The translations under genes and the position numbers were made by a program. From Anthracocystis setariae (Eukaryota; Basidiomycota; Ustilaginomycetes; Ustilaginales; Ustilaginaceae): a DNA stretch of 64,000 nt. Numbering within the stretch: position 1 is the stretch's first letter; each line of letters begins with the position of its first letter. Under the pieces are notes generated by a model. It searched no databases, had not been told where the DNA came from, and saw only the letters and a list, made by a program, of their open reading frames with translations. The stretch lies in contig CAKMXJ010000037.1 in assembly GCA_928724745.1 (NCBI GenBank), forward strand, positions 1 through 64,000. The letters run 5' to 3'. Shown here in pieces: positions 28,021-43,202 of the stretch.

Positions 28021-30186
28021 ATGGAGTATCGTTCCCAGGCGTCAAGGGTGACCTTGCCGCCACTCTCTTCGCTCACCACTTCGTTTGACCGCGATCGTGG
28101 GAATAAGCGTCCCCCTAGCCGTGAGCGGGATTCCTTCGAAACGAGTCCAGATCTGTTGCCCCGCGATGTTCATTCCCAGGGTCGTCGCCGGTCTACAGAT
28201 CCTGAGCGTGCGAGAAGGTCGAGACCTTCTTCGTCCAACTATCCTCCTCTGCAAGTCGAAGCTGTAGATCCACAAGACCCATCTGGCTCACCATTCTTAC
28301 CTAGTGCAGCTCAGGCGTTCTCGACATCATTCTTGCCTCCACCAGCGCATCTTTCCGATGACCTCGAACCAAGCCGGCCCCGCTCCTACTCTTCGCCTCA
28401 CAAACATAGGGTGCACAGTTCTACGAGGCGCTCTTCCATTTCCGAAGCGTCCGAGGTAGACCGGCTTCTCGAGGGCCTCATCTACGTGCAAGATATCAAT
28501 CGCCGCCTCGGCCTCAATCCAGGGCGTCCAGCATCGCCGTCCTTATTTGGCAATGCCCAAGCTGCTGAAATCCTACAGAACAAGGTTCAAGAAGAGCTCA
28601 ATACCATGGCACATTTCTCGCAAAGCCGCGCCGATTCTGTCGCAGATCACCTCGGGTTTACCATCCATTCTGAATCCTTTCGACAGCTCGGAGGAAGAAC
28701 AGCCTCATCCGAGCAAAGGTACCGCTCATCCACCATGATCTCTCCAGCACAAGCAGATCATCCTTCTTGGCCTTCCAGCGAGCCCGCCCAAAGGCCTCCT
28801 TCGCCTTTGACGCGCTTCACGTTGGAGGAACGACACTCTCGTGACCGTGGGTACGCATCCTACGAGGCCCTGGCGGAGATGGAGCACGCCAACGCTAGGA
28901 CTGTACCTTCGCCCGGAAAGCGAAACATGCATACCATGCCACCATCATTGACGACCCCGGTGCCAAGCCCAATCTCGCGGGCTGCATCATTCGAGCAACT
29001 TCGGGCGATCCAGCATCGTCCATCTCCACATCGCCATTATGATCATGGCTCATCGGGAGGGACCCGGTATCCAATAAATAACAGGGTGTCGCACGAGAGC
29101 CTCATCTCTCACGCTGCCGGACCCTCGGGCATCCCAGCCCTCCAGCACCCAGAGAGCCGGCACCAGCAGCAAATGGATGCCTTGGACCGAAGAAGACTAG
29201 CTGGCAAGGGCATGAAGCGAGTGAGGAAGCGTAAGAATGAGCACCACCAAGAATGTCTGGGGTGTCAAGCCAAGGAAACCCCCGAGTGGAGAAAGGGCCC
29301 CATGGGTCCACGAACGCTGTGCAATGCATGTGGCCTCCTCTATGCCAAGCTCACAAAGCGGAAGCAGCAAGAAGCGGAAGCAGCGGCCAAGGCGAGTGGT
29401 AAGACGGCCGAGGAGATCGTTCGCGAGCGTGAAGAATCTCCGGGCGCCAAGCAAGCGAGTCTTGAGGCGTTGCGGGCCGAGCTTAATCTGGTGAATGGCA
29501 TGCGCAATCGTGCCGTTTCCTCGGCCACTTCGACTTCGTACACAAGTACGCTCCATGCACCACACGCGGACATGCTGTCTCTGCCGGCTACACGACACTA
29601 CGACACTCCGGCGGACCTTGCGCCTCCAGCTCTGTCGTGGCCGTCTTACCATCGTGACACCGGTCAGCTTTTTGCTCACCAGCTTCCCCATCAGCGATCC
29701 AAGATGCCTAGCTCAGGCGAAATCTACCCTGTGCAGGATCGCTCCAGCACACGCGCCGTGGAAAGCAGCGTCTTGAGACCATACAGTAGCGGCAGCGTAC
29801 CCGATGGTTCGATACCGCCACGGCCTGATGATACCCATCTGCGATCTGCTGCCGAACGCGACAACTGCCTTGACCACATCGACAATTTTGACCACCTGGC
29901 CCGCCGTCCGCTTAGCATGAATGGTGCATCTGGACCGGCAAGATACCAGTCACGCCAGGGACCGATGCGACCTTACTCTGGAGGCGACACTCCTGAAGCG
30001 CAGCACCCTCACTCTCAGTTTCCTCATGGCATAGGTAGGCAGCGATCGGCGTCCAGCCTTCAAATCTCTGGACCTCCGCCCATCGCCCACCACCACCAGC
30101 GGCCAAGGTCGCCATTCAGTGCCCAACAGCAGGCCTTTTTACCCCCTAGTCCCAGCATCCAACGCAGACATCACCCCTACTTGTAA
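28021..30186 (+). CDS. GATA-type zinc-finger transcription factor (721 aa)
   Basis: ATG 28021 is the first in-frame ATG; the frame is open back to 27844 without one, so an upstream exon could add residues. The protein is mostly disordered (Ser/Pro/Arg/His-rich) except a possible helix near 140-200 (VDRLLEGLIYVQDINRRLG, AAEILQNKVQEELNTMAHF). One GATA finger lies at Cys412, 415, 434 and 437 (C-x2-C-x18-C-x2-C; ETPEWRKGPMGPRTL, NACGLLYAK), followed by a basic tail. Spacing x18 is the type seen in WC-1/WC-2-like and several basidiomycete GATA factors; no PAS domain is present. It binds GATA-core DNA in the nucleus. It is not urbs1-like, which has two fingers. The long upstream region suggests complex regulation. 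Confidence 0.88.
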   Translation: MEYRSQASRVTLPPLSSLTTSFDRDRGNKRPPSRERDSFETSPDLLPRDVHSQGRRRSTDPERARRSRPSSSNYPPLQVEAVDPQDPSGSPFLPSAAQAFSTSFLPPPAHLSDDLEPSRPRSYSSPHKHRVHSSTRRSSISEASEVDRLLEGLIYVQDINRRLGLNPGRPASPSLFGNAQAAEILQNKVQEELNTMAHFSQSRADSVADHLGFTIHSESFRQLGGRTASSEQRYRSSTMISPAQADHPSWPSSEPAQRPPSPLTRFTLEERHSRDRGYASYEALAEMEHANARTVPSPGKRNMHTMPPSLTTPVPSPISRAASFEQLRAIQHRPSPHRHYDHGSSGGTRYPINNRVSHESLISHAAGPSGIPALQHPESRHQQQMDALDRRRLAGKGMKRVRKRKNEHHQECLGCQAKETPEWRKGPMGPRTLCNACGLLYAKLTKRKQQEAEAAAKASGKTAEEIVREREESPGAKQASLEALRAELNLVNGMRNRAVSSATSTSYTSTLHAPHADMLSLPATRHYDTPADLAPPALSWPSYHRDTGQLFAHQLPHQRSKMPSSGEIYPVQDRSSTRAVESSVLRPYSSGSVPDGSIPPRPDDTHLRSAAERDNCLDHIDNFDHLARRPLSMNGASGPARYQSRQGPMRPYSGGDTPEAQHPHSQFPHGIGRQRSASSLQISGPPPIAHHHQRPRSPFSAQQQAFLPPSPSIQRRHHPYL

Positions 30187-31328
30187 TTGTACGGCCTGAT
30201 AAGCAAGCTCAATCAAATCATCAGAGCCAAAAAAGATATCATGTGACGCAATCTGTGGACAGTGGTTGATTTTTCTTTGCAGAATGTTGACGTTACGTAT
30301 TGACAAAAGTCCTCCTGCCATCCGTTATGCGGCATATTGCCCACCTCTTTGCAAACGTTCATTAGCATGAGTAGCAAAACAATTTTTTCATAGCCATGTA
30401 CTGATGAGCAGACCCGGAGCAGCTCAAATTCCCAACTCTCATCTTCTAGGTGTTCAAGCTCAAAATTGGGGCTGCGCAGGTGCAGGACAAGGTGTATGGT
30501 TGTCAGAACTGCTCGATCAATGTGCATTAGCGATTTGACTGGTCTTCAACAACATTGTGTTGAAGCAGATACGCCATCTCAAAGAGGACATGCCATTTTC
30601 ACAATGTCGCCATCTGCTGTAGGATTCAAAAAACGCGTCTGCGTCGGTACTACAGATGCTTCGGAAGGACAGTAATTACGTTGTATCGAATTGATGCGAT
30701 GAAAAAAATCTACAGCGAAGAGGAAAGGATGGCCTGTACAAATACACACGATGTGCGACGTGAGACGAGTGTCGCTGCGATCCTTCGACTAAGGAGGCGA
30801 AGGCAAAGGGCGACACGCTTGAAAAGCAGACAATTTTTACGTGACGGATGATGGGGGTATACGGGCGACCTGAGCCGTTTGTGGACCCAGGTCGAATGCA
30901 GAACGGAGCCCATTCGAGCAGAACGAAGAAAACCAGATTTGAGAACCAGAGGATTTGAATGCACCGACATGATGCGGATGTCTGCTAGACTGAGATACGG
31001 ACCGTACTGCTGGAAGAAACTGTTGCTTGCATGGTATCTTGATGTTGAATAGAATCGTGACTCTCTAAGTGATGCAAAGATGGATGCAGATTATCGGAAC
31101 CAGTTGAGAACCACTCGAAAGAGTCGTCGGAAGAGACCATGCAAAATGCTTGAAGAGGAGGAAGATGAGATAAATTGTCCGCTATGCTTTTGAGTTGACG
31201 ACGAAGATCGTGCGTTCGGAGGGGCCAGGATTTGGAATCGAGCGGCCAAAGAGGGAAAGGACGAGAAAATTTCACTTGATCGAAACAGGACGAGTCATGG
31301 AGTTCGTGGCCATTCGGCATCTAATTGA
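30187..31328. other. Intergenic, convergent 3' ends
   Basis: 1.1 kb between the ends of the GATA gene and DED1. No supported gene, RNA or repeat seen. Confidence 0.5.
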
Positions 31329-34795
<3,467 letters not shown>

Positions 34796-37147
34796 CTAGC
34801 CCACCATGTCATACTCGCTACCGCTCTCATAGAATTCGGATGCGGGACTGTCATACCCATTGCTACCGGGATAGCTGCTGATGCAAGGTGTGGGCGACGA
34901 CGCACTGGGAAAGTAGGTGCTCGAGTAGATCGATGATGTGGCTGAGCTAGTTCCGCTCGACCATGGCGAGGGCGACGAGGGCACGGCGCAAAAGCCGGGT
35001 CGACCGCGCTCGGGCAAAGAGACTGTGCTAAGACGCGAGCTGGCTGGTCCAGCAGCTGTCTTGTCATTCGCACCCAGTGCATCGAGTCGCAAAGTCCGAG
35101 TAAATCCTGGTGAAGTTGGAGGTGATGGGCTTGTCTGTGTGAGCACAGGGATCTCCGACCGACCGGGCAGTTCAGAATGAGCAACGGACTGACAGCTCAG
35201 GCGACGTGGCATGCGGGCGTCCTGCGTGCCTAAACGATTGACTGGTGGAGCCGACGTGGAGCGACTCGGCGAAACGGACGAAGCGCGCGGCGCTGATAGA
35301 CCCGGCAACGGCGGCGGTGGTGCTTGACCGAACTTGCTGCGAATCGACAGGGCCTCGGAACTGAGCGGCTCTGTTCGACAAGAGGCAGCGCCTGCTCGGT
35401 TACGCATGTAGTGAGGCAGATTGCGCTGACGTTCTTCAAAACGCTCACGTTCCTTTTGTTGGCGCAAACGTGCAGCGGAACTGCCCAGCGAACCGGGTCC
35501 GAGCGTCGAATCCGACTCGGCACCGCACGCTCGGCTTCGTTCGCGCGAGGCATTGATGGCTGCGATGCCAGCGTTGTATGCACTGTTGTTCTCGGGCTTG
35601 GTGGTGCCTTCGGTGCCCTCGACCTTCTTTGGCTTGCAGGCTGCCACGGCGGCCCACCTAGCTTCCAACAGACCCATCTCCATCTTCATTGTGCGAAGCT
35701 CCTCCACGTCTTCCGGGCTGAGTCGATTGTTGACAGGACAGCTCTTGCGATCATACTCGACAGGACTGTGGGTGCGCAGTTCTTGCGGCGGTCGGCTGCT
35801 GAAGCGCACCGAGCGACCCCGTTGCTGGTCACGTTCGCATGAAGACTCTCTCGTGGAAGCTGCCGACTGGTGCGATGTCTGACGGCGGAAGCAAGGTCGA
35901 AGTTTAACAGGCGAAGAATTCCGTCGGCTCGAGGATCGAGACAGGCGGGGAGGCGAGTCTTGAACGTGAGAGTCAGCCTGTTTGGCTTCGATGTCATCGA
36001 TTCGGGAAAATTCCGGAACGCGTGGATCCTGGGACTGTGTCGATGAGGCTGAAGTAGCTACTTGTTGCGGGACTGCGGCTGTACAATCGGCTCTGATGGT
36101 CTCGACACTCTCTTCGAGAGCAGCTGGTGCAGAGGATGCAGCACCGTCGGCGCTGAGACACGTACAAAGCGGAGAAGGAATGGTAGGAATCGTGTCGGAA
36201 GGGCTAAGACTGCGGGGAGGGGCGAGCGGAGGACCCGAGACGTCGCATGACCACTCGGAAGTTCCTGAAGCGAAAGGTGCCTTGGGCATGACGGTCGTGT
36301 TGATGGCCTCGCCTCCTTCTTCGACGATTTCGGAGATGCGACCCTTCTTGACCCGGCGAGGGCGGCGGGCGGCAATTTTGTTGGCATAGTTGTTGAGCAG
36401 CCATTCGCTGCGTTTGCGACGAGCATAGTCTGATGCAGCGGTGCCGTTCGAAGCCGGTCGCGGAGAGCCATTGCGAGACGAGTGAGACGAGGAGAGACCG
36501 AGCGCATAGGCAGCTGTCGACAGGTGCTCGTTATCGCCGCCATGAGAGCTTGCACGTTCCGAATCCGAGTCGAGATCGACGCCGATATCAAGGGAGCAGA
36601 GGCTGCTCGATTCCTCGTCGCATTCACTCACCGTCTCGAGTTCGGGTTCGAGGTCAAGATCCTCAATGTCGGCAAGATCTCCGCGTCGAAAGCTGTTTAT
36701 GCTGGAAACGCTGCCGGGACTGTCGGTGAGACCTTCGCTCATGCTAGGGCTAGCTGGCACTGGCAGACTGGCATCATAGCTGAGGTGCGAGTCTGTTGAA
36801 TTTGAGTTGGTCATGTGGAAGTGGCGTCCATAACGGCTAGCAGGACTGACCGAGTAGGAAGCGGGCGATGCTTGGTGAGTATGAGAGACATGGGGTGTGC
36901 GGTCGGCGATTCGAGCTTCCGAGGTCGGAGGAGGATAGGAAGCACCAAGTCGAGGCTGATTTGAGCTATTACGAATGCTGTCAGCCGGAGATTTAGAGGT
37001 GGAAATGGCGAGGCTGCGTAGACCTGCAGACACAGCTTGCATCGTATCAGGAGGCTCTATCACACCACCTGCTGTAGCGGCATCGTCCGAGCCGGTGGTA
37101 GGCGCCACGAGCGCCGATTCGGAACGGGTCACGGCGATCTGCGACAT
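34796..37147 (-). CDS. Uncharacterised Ser/Arg-rich protein (783 aa)
   Basis: A single uninterrupted frame from ATG 37147 to the stop at 34796. I recognise no domain. Visible features: an acidic, Asp/Glu/Ser-rich patch near 155-200 (DIEDLDLEPELETVSECDEE); a basic segment near 245-270 (RRKRSEWLLNNYANKIAARR then PRRVKKGRISEIVEE); a short helix near 495-520 (LSPEDVEELRTMKMEMGLL and EARWAAV); and long Ser/Pro/Arg-rich disordered tails. The two short ordered segments are the best anchors for finding homologues. Upstream lies a GA/CT-rich promoter. Probably a regulatory or scaffold protein, but that is a guess from composition. Confidence 0.75.
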   Translation of the reverse strand: MSQIAVTRSESALVAPTTGSDDAATAGGVIEPPDTMQAVSAGLRSLAISTSKSPADSIRNSSNQPRLGASYPPPTSEARIADRTPHVSHTHQASPASYSVSPASRYGRHFHMTNSNSTDSHLSYDASLPVPASPSMSEGLTDSPGSVSSINSFRRGDLADIEDLDLEPELETVSECDEESSSLCSLDIGVDLDSDSERASSHGGDNEHLSTAAYALGLSSSHSSRNGSPRPASNGTAASDYARRKRSEWLLNNYANKIAARRPRRVKKGRISEIVEEGGEAINTTVMPKAPFASGTSEWSCDVSGPPLAPPRSLSPSDTIPTIPSPLCTCLSADGAASSAPAALEESVETIRADCTAAVPQQVATSASSTQSQDPRVPEFSRIDDIEAKQADSHVQDSPPRLSRSSSRRNSSPVKLRPCFRRQTSHQSAASTRESSCERDQQRGRSVRFSSRPPQELRTHSPVEYDRKSCPVNNRLSPEDVEELRTMKMEMGLLEARWAAVAACKPKKVEGTEGTTKPENNSAYNAGIAAINASRERSRACGAESDSTLGPGSLGSSAARLRQQKERERFEERQRNLPHYMRNRAGAASCRTEPLSSEALSIRSKFGQAPPPPLPGLSAPRASSVSPSRSTSAPPVNRLGTQDARMPRRLSCQSVAHSELPGRSEIPVLTQTSPSPPTSPGFTRTLRLDALGANDKTAAGPASSRLSTVSLPERGRPGFCAVPSSPSPWSSGTSSATSSIYSSTYFPSASSPTPCISSYPGSNGYDSPASEFYESGSEYDMVG

Positions 37148-37496
37148 GGTCGAGTCAGGCAGGACGATGAAGTTTGGCGGGGTTCAAGCTGGCTAGAAAC
37201 CTTTCTATAGTTGTGAGGCGAGACGAGTCAACATCGTATCAGCTGGCGGAGCTGATGTGTAGTTGGCGATGAGCAGAGGTAGTCGATGATACGGAGTATG
37301 CTGAAGGGCGCACTACGCCGAAGCGATAAGGTACAAAAAGGGCAAGCCTTGAAAAGCCTGATGCTACAACAGCAGCAGATGCATAGCAATGAGGAATGAG
37401 GACGTGGTGGTTGTACGCAGAAGATGGGTCGAGCCGATGGAGTCGAATGAGAGGATGAGGCGAACGGAAGATGAAGAAGAGACGAGAGTGTTGAGG

Positions 37497-37534
<38 letters not shown>

Positions 37535-40470
37535 CTTAGAGTGACGTGATGGCAGTGACGTGTTGGTTGTGTGGTTGATGTAGTAGGACGCTGAAAACCA
37601 GCAAGGCGAACCGATGTTCCTGACGAGGAGATCGTCAGACGCACAGAGAAGCAATAAATGGTCGTGTGCTTTCGAAGTTGCCAAGCTAGGCAGAGCGAGT
37701 GACACAGAGGGGAATCCTCCCTGTCCGCAGAGAAGGAGAGAGAGAGAGTGATGGGCTACAAGGTGAAGGAAGGGTCACGACAGGACGAACGAGACGAGCA
37801 GATACGTACAGTACGGCACAGCACAGTACGGCACAGCACAGCACAGCACAGCACAGCACATAAGCCTGAGGTGAACGTCGAGCGGATTAGTAGTTGGTGT
37901 TGATCGCGCTCTCAGACAGATTACTCTGACAAAATAATGTTTTGTGTGTGATGATGCGTGGCTTAGACTCGCTTGTTCACCGAGCCAGCCTCGAACGCCT
38001 GTGACTTGCCCCTTGTTGTGGTCCCACTCTGCCTTGCCTTGTTTCTTTTCTTCAAACTGCAATATTTTTCTTACTTTCCCGCAGCACAGGCATGATCCTG
38101 CCCTGTCATGTCTTGACCGAACTCAGATCCTATACATACATATGCGGTGCTAGCAGGGCTTCACAAAGGGGCGACGACAAGACTAACGGAAGAGGATTGT
38201 GCGCATATCATTTCCCGCAGGCTGCGTGCAGCATTATGGGTTACTGCATTGCACCGTGGTTGGGATGGATGGGGCATGTACTGTAGCAACAGGGGCTGGA
38301 CTCGCGTTGAAGTTCGGTGTGGAGAAACGGCGAATGGAACTGCAGCAGGAGCACACAAGTGCGAGTAACATTCAACACATCCGCGTCAGCCACTTTTTGG
38401 GCACATCTACCGTCTTGCTGGGCTCAGGGCTGTCTGTCCATGCAGCAGGCCGCCCGTGCCGCTGGGCTTGAGCGAAAAGAGGCTGTGAATTTCAACAAAT
38501 CGTCACACACTGCCATTGTGCCATCGTTTTCGCAGGGAGAAACTGTGACGAACTTGTGCCCGAAACTATAGAATACTCTGTACTGCACAGTACTGTACAG
38601 TACATAGTGTCAGCACGAAGCGTAGCCTGACATTCCGCTTGCGTGCTGCCTTGCTACCATGGGTGTGTAACTTTCAACACGTTGTTTGTTCGCTCTAGGG
38701 TAGTTTCAAGGGGTGAAGGATGCAGACGCTGCAAATCGAGTTGCGCACCAACTTTCGACACCGTTGCGTACCAAGCACGGTGGACTGTCATTGGAGCATC
38801 AAGTCCTTATCCACCAGCAAGTTGGCATGTCCTTATCGTCAACAGACGCTACGGCAAGAAAGATCAATCAAATCATCGGACTTGCTGTATCAGCTCTGTG
38901 TTTGGGATGGAAGCGGTCGAGAGGTCAGACCGTCTAGTCCGTTATCACCAATTTGGCGGAAATGCAGCCCAAAAAAAGAAATTCGGAATCGGCCCAGCAA
39001 ACACAGAGAAGAGTGTAGTCGCATGCTGTACTGAAGTGCAGTACCGGGCACGATAGTGATGATGCGGCCGACCATCATCCGAAGCAAGTGCATTATTGTG
39101 GTATCTCTGTGCAACCGAGCATGGTCCCCTCTGCTGTTCCACCTGTTGGGCGTTGCGCTATATCGATCTACTTCGCCTTCGCGGCAACCGCCAGAAGATC
39201 AAGCTCGATCTGTGGGTGCCGAGGTATTGACACCACAGGCGTGTGGCTCGTCAGTGTTCCAGCTGACATTGCAAATTCCTAGCAGGATCGTCATTTTGCT
39301 CAACTGAGTGAGACCTCCAACCGCTCTCTGCACCTCCGATCGTGCTACCATTGCATTGAACAGTACTGTGCTGTGGTGTACTGTTACCGCACAGCGCTGT
39401 GGAACTGTCTGCAACTGTCTTCAACATCTCTTCGGTCTTATAACTTGCATTTCCTACACAATCATGCAAAGCAAAAAATGACTGGCATGCTTGCGTTGCA
39501 TGGCGAAAGGGAGCCTAGAGCGTTCTAGTGCTGCACTGTACCTGGTTGGCTCGTCGATGGTTGCCTCCAGTCGCTTGGACTTTCCTGCCCCTTTGCCGCG
39601 CGAGTTTGTCTCGCTTCGGCCACCCCGATCCAACCGCCGAATCTCGTTCTTCGTGCAGTTGCTATACTTTTTGCTGCTCTCGAGGGTCACGCTCCACCTC
39701 ACCTGTGTATCGACGGGAGGGATCATTGACTCCGCTCACAGCTGGAACGAATCACCAATAAAGTGTTCCTTTCTGATTGTTTGTTCTCTGTATGGCTCTT
39801 ATGAAGACGATGAGACTCGCAGGGACCCGGTGTTGAAAAAGTAGGGGCAGCAGGAAGTGGAGGAAGGGTCAGGGGAGACGGTCACATCGACAGAGATTGC
39901 CAATCGGGCCAATTCGACTGACTTTCATCGCCTCGATGCAGCCTCGGCCTTGTCAACCTTGTCATGCCTCCAGATGGATCTCAGCCGGTCATGAGCCCTT
40001 GCCAAGGTCCGGTCCAGCGGAGTGGAGCAGGCTGCGATGCGAGTCAAACTGAGATTGAATAGCAATTGTAATGTTAAGCTGTCGATCTTATTCCTTTTTT
40101 TCGTGGTTTATTCGAAAATCCAGATGGCCAAATCCAATTTATCACGTGTCGAGCTGAGTTTCTTCGGCCGAGCTTGACTCAGGTTTGGGGCACCGTTTTG
40201 CGGCCAACTCAGTTGCAGGCCAGCGCTCCGACTCGCAGCAAAAATGTGGCTGGATCTGAGGCACAGTCGTCCGAGTTCACAGAAGACTCAAGAGAGCCCA
40301 GGGGTCAAGCGGCACCAGGACTGCAGAGTGCAGGTCTGGAGGGAAGCATACAGAGTGAGTGTGAGAGCAAGAGTTGTGTGAGTGTGCATGTTCAGACCTC
40401 GAATCCTGCTTACACCTTACGTTCTTCGTCACGATCATCCATCAAGATCATCATCGCATCATAGTCAAGA
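37148..40470. other. Divergent 3.3-kb intergenic region before RPL11
   Basis: No supported gene. Contains a (GA)n tract (~37501-37532), a CAGCA iteration (~37805-37862), GTAC-palindrome clusters (38576-38606, 39018-39048, 39360-39390), and the RPL11 promoter just before 40471. Frames such as 39491-39844 lack any recognisable feature. Confidence 0.5.
37805..37862. repeat. GGCACAGCA/CAGCA tandem iteration
   Basis: Alternating AGTACGGCACAGCAC units pass into simple CAGCA repeats. Confidence 0.85.
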
Positions 40471-41841
40471 TGGCGGAATCCAGCAAGGCAATCAACCCCA
40501 TGAAGGTGCGTACTCATACACTTCGACACCGCCAAAGTCAAAACCGAAGCATTGCCGCCTGCCCTGCACGCCGCACTTCGTCTCATTCAACCTGCATCGT
40601 TCATCATGTGGCCTCGTGTTCATTCGACTTTCGACCCAACTCGCCGCCTCCACCTCTCTAACAACATTCTGCATCTTCGAAGCTCAGTTCCCGACATCGT
40701 ACGCAATCATTATGGTCCTTGTTATCGCTCCGTTGTTCAATCGCTCGCATGCACGTATTCTAGGTCTAGGAGAGTTGCAGGTTTTGGACGTAGGATACAC
40801 ACCTCTAAATATGGTTGGTTCAGTTATAGTCAATTCCATCAGAGTCGGAGGCACGCTCGTTTCGGTGTGCGGGACAGCTGTGATGGTGCGAAACGACTAC
40901 CCAATGTCGAGGGCCCAAGCAGTAGAGACTGGAGAAGCATTTATTTCAGAATGGCCGGATATGAACGCAAGCGGAATGGACCAAGAAGAAAGCACGGTAT
41001 GAATACATCGACTGCCATCGATCAGAATCGCCAACATGCCAGAATCCTCGACATCCAGCCTTCTTTCGATAGCACATGCATTATCAGCAGATTTCGGCAC
41101 GCGCAGCTACCATTCTCGGCAATTCGCAAAGCCTTGGTGCACCTTGCGGCTGTTCGACACCAATTGCCCTTCATCACCCATCACCCTATCAACGCGAAGA
41201 AGTCTGTCTTTCAGAATCAACAACTCGCATAGAGACAAAAGTGCAGCGAGTGCGGCAGTGGCTTTCTGTCACATGGAGAAGAGAATTATTGACTGACCTT
41301 CCTGATTCCTTTTTGATCTCCTCGCAAATCCACCTTTGTCCGACAATAGGAGCTCAAGGTCGACAAGCTCGTCGTCAACATCTCCGTCGGTGAGTCGGGT
41401 GACAGGCTTACCCGTGCCACCAAGGTGCTTGAGCAGCTTACCGGTCAGACCCCCGTCACCAGCAAGGCCCGTTACACCCTCCGTGGTTTCGGTATCCGTC
41501 GTAACGAGAAGATCGCTTGCCACGTCACCATCCGCGGCCCCAAGGCCGAGGAGATCATCGAGCGTGGTCTCAAGGTCAAGGAGTACGAGCTCCGTCGTCG
41601 CAACTTCTCCGACACTGGTAACTTCGGTTTCGGTATCACCGAGCACATCGACCTCGGCATCAAGTACGACCCTTCGATCGGTATCTTCGGTATGGACTTC
41701 TTCGTTTGCATGACTCGCGCCGGTACCCGTGTCTCGCGCCGCAAGCAGCGTGTTGCCCGTGTCGGTGCCCCCCACCGTGTCAAGAAGGAGGAGACCGCCG
41801 CTTGGTTCAAGCAGCGATTCGACGGTATCATTATGCGTTAA
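40471..41841 (+). CDS. RPL11: 60S ribosomal protein L11 (uL5), two exons (175 aa)
   Basis: Exon 1 is 40471-40506 (12 codons, [12 protein letters not shown]) and exon 2 is 41350-41841. The intron is 843 bp, GTGCGT...TAG, phase 0. Exon 2 runs [47 protein letters not shown], and [19 protein letters not shown], ending GIIMR: a textbook eukaryotic L11. It binds 5S rRNA in the large-subunit central protuberance. Splitting after a short first exon is common for ribosomal protein genes. A branch-point-like TTGACTGAC lies ~60 bp before the acceptor. Codons are highly biased, as expected for high expression. Confidence 0.95.
40507..41349 (+). other. RPL11 intron, unusually long (843 bp)
   Basis: About ten times longer than the other introns in the window. 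Open frames inside it (up to 226 codons) show no known domain. It could host a regulatory element or small RNA, but I found no clear C/D or H/ACA box pair by eye. Confidence 0.85.
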
Positions 41842-42509
41842 ACTCCTGTCGCCCCAACGCCAAGTGAACCACCACCGCCTAGTTCGTCCTCGTCCTCACT
41901 TTCAGATTCCTGCAACTTCACGCATAGGTCTCGGACCTCGCCGTCTCATGCCAACATAGCCTTCCGATGTTGCTGAGTCCGGTTTCATTTCTTGTTGTAC
42001 AAAACAAAACACCACTACCTCCCATGTCCTTCGCTAATCCGCGTTGGTAATAACATGAAAAACTTGACGCTCGCACTCGAGCTCGGCATCTAGTCATTTC
42101 CTCTGGTTCGTTCTGACCTCAACTCAAAGCGTGTGCAACTCACAGCTCTCCCGACGTGCTCCTTCCCCGCCATCTGAGTAGCGAATCGAGTGAGTTCAAG
42201 GGCTTGTCGTAACGAATGCGCCGTCTCGTTCTTCAATGCGTAGCCCATGAACAGTGACGCTGGATAGGCAAACTCAGCTCTGGGGCATGAGCGAGGAGGT
42301 CAAACATCCATTTCAGAGACCGGATTTCTTGGGGGAATTCGTGTGCCTTTTTTTCAAGGATACTTTTCTCAATTGTTTGGACTAAGAGTGCGTGATTATG
42401 GATCGGTGCACGTTCTAGTATGGCTGAGCAAGAGCATCCTTCACAGAGAAACATGTGCATGAACGTTTTGTCCGGACGATACTGATGCTCTAGGTGGCGA
42501 GACTATCGT
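41842..42509. other. Intergenic, RPL11 and GST 3' ends
   Basis: 668 bp between convergent genes. No feature seen. Confidence 0.5.
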
Positions 42510-43202
42510 TCAAGCGTATTTGTAAGGGCCGCCCTTTTCAAGACCTCGCTTGTACGCCGGACGGGAGTGCACCTTGTCGACGTAGGTCTTGATCGGAGCT
42601 GGCAGATCTGCGATGCGCCCCGCCAAAGCAGCCTCGAGCGGAAAAGCCATCTGAAAGTCAGCCGTGGTTGGGTTGCCATCCTTGTCGCCTCCAGCAAACC
42701 AACTGTTTCCTGCGTCGCACTTGTTGGCAAGTTCGTCAGCGATGAAGTCGGATTTGCGCTTGAGGTCAGGGTCTAGGAACAACGAGTTGACATTGCTGAC
42801 AATCGCTTTGCCGATCGGTCGTACGAAGAATGGCATCTTGCCGGGGATCATGCTGAAGACGAGCTTCATGACAAGCGTTGGCATCAAAGATCCTTCGGCA
42901 AAGTGGTTCCAGAAGACATCATCGTCCACTCGCTGCGGGTCTGCCGGCACGAAGCGTCCTTGGCCGTAGTTTCGGATGAGATATTCAACAATCGCGCCAG
43001 ATTCGGCGACCACCTTGTTCGTTGCCGTATCAGTGATCAACGGCGACTTGCCGGTTGGGTGAACCTCGAGAAGCTCGGGAGGCGCGGTGCCTTGCGCAGT
43101 TCTGGCGTAGTGCTTGATCTCGTAGTCGATGCCCATCTCCTCGAGCAACCAGAGAACACGCTGCGAGCGCGAGTCGTTGAGATGATGAACAATGATAGCC
43201 AT
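42510..43202 (-). CDS. Glutathione S-transferase (230 aa)
   Basis: Start ATG 43202 (MAIIVHHLNDSRSQRVLWLL); a 16-codon upstream extension lacks conservation. Residues ~1-80 form the thioredoxin-like domain: SRSQRVLWLLEEMGIDYEI, HPTGKSPLI and VAESGAIVEYL (the Glu-Ser-Gly/Ala glutathione-binding motif). Residues ~90-230 form the helical C-terminal domain, with WFAGGDKDGNPTTADFQMAF containing the N-capping box Thr-x-x-Asp. This fits fungal GSTs of the yeast Gtt1-like group, conjugating glutathione to electrophiles. A Ser near the N-terminus (S11/S13) is the likely catalytic residue. Confidence 0.9.
   Translation of the reverse strand: MAIIVHHLNDSRSQRVLWLLEEMGIDYEIKHYARTAQGTAPPELLEVHPTGKSPLITDTATNKVVAESGAIVEYLIRNYGQGRFVPADPQRVDDDVFWNHFAEGSLMPTLVMKLVFSMIPGKMPFFVRPIGKAIVSNVNSLFLDPDLKRKSDFIADELANKCDAGNSWFAGGDKDGNPTTADFQMAFPLEAALAGRIADLPAPIKTYVDKVHSRPAYKRGLEKGGPYKYA

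Noticed and set aside
40552..41232. 226-codon frame inside the RPL11 intron
   Set aside because: No similarity, spans most of the intron and starts within it. Most likely chance.
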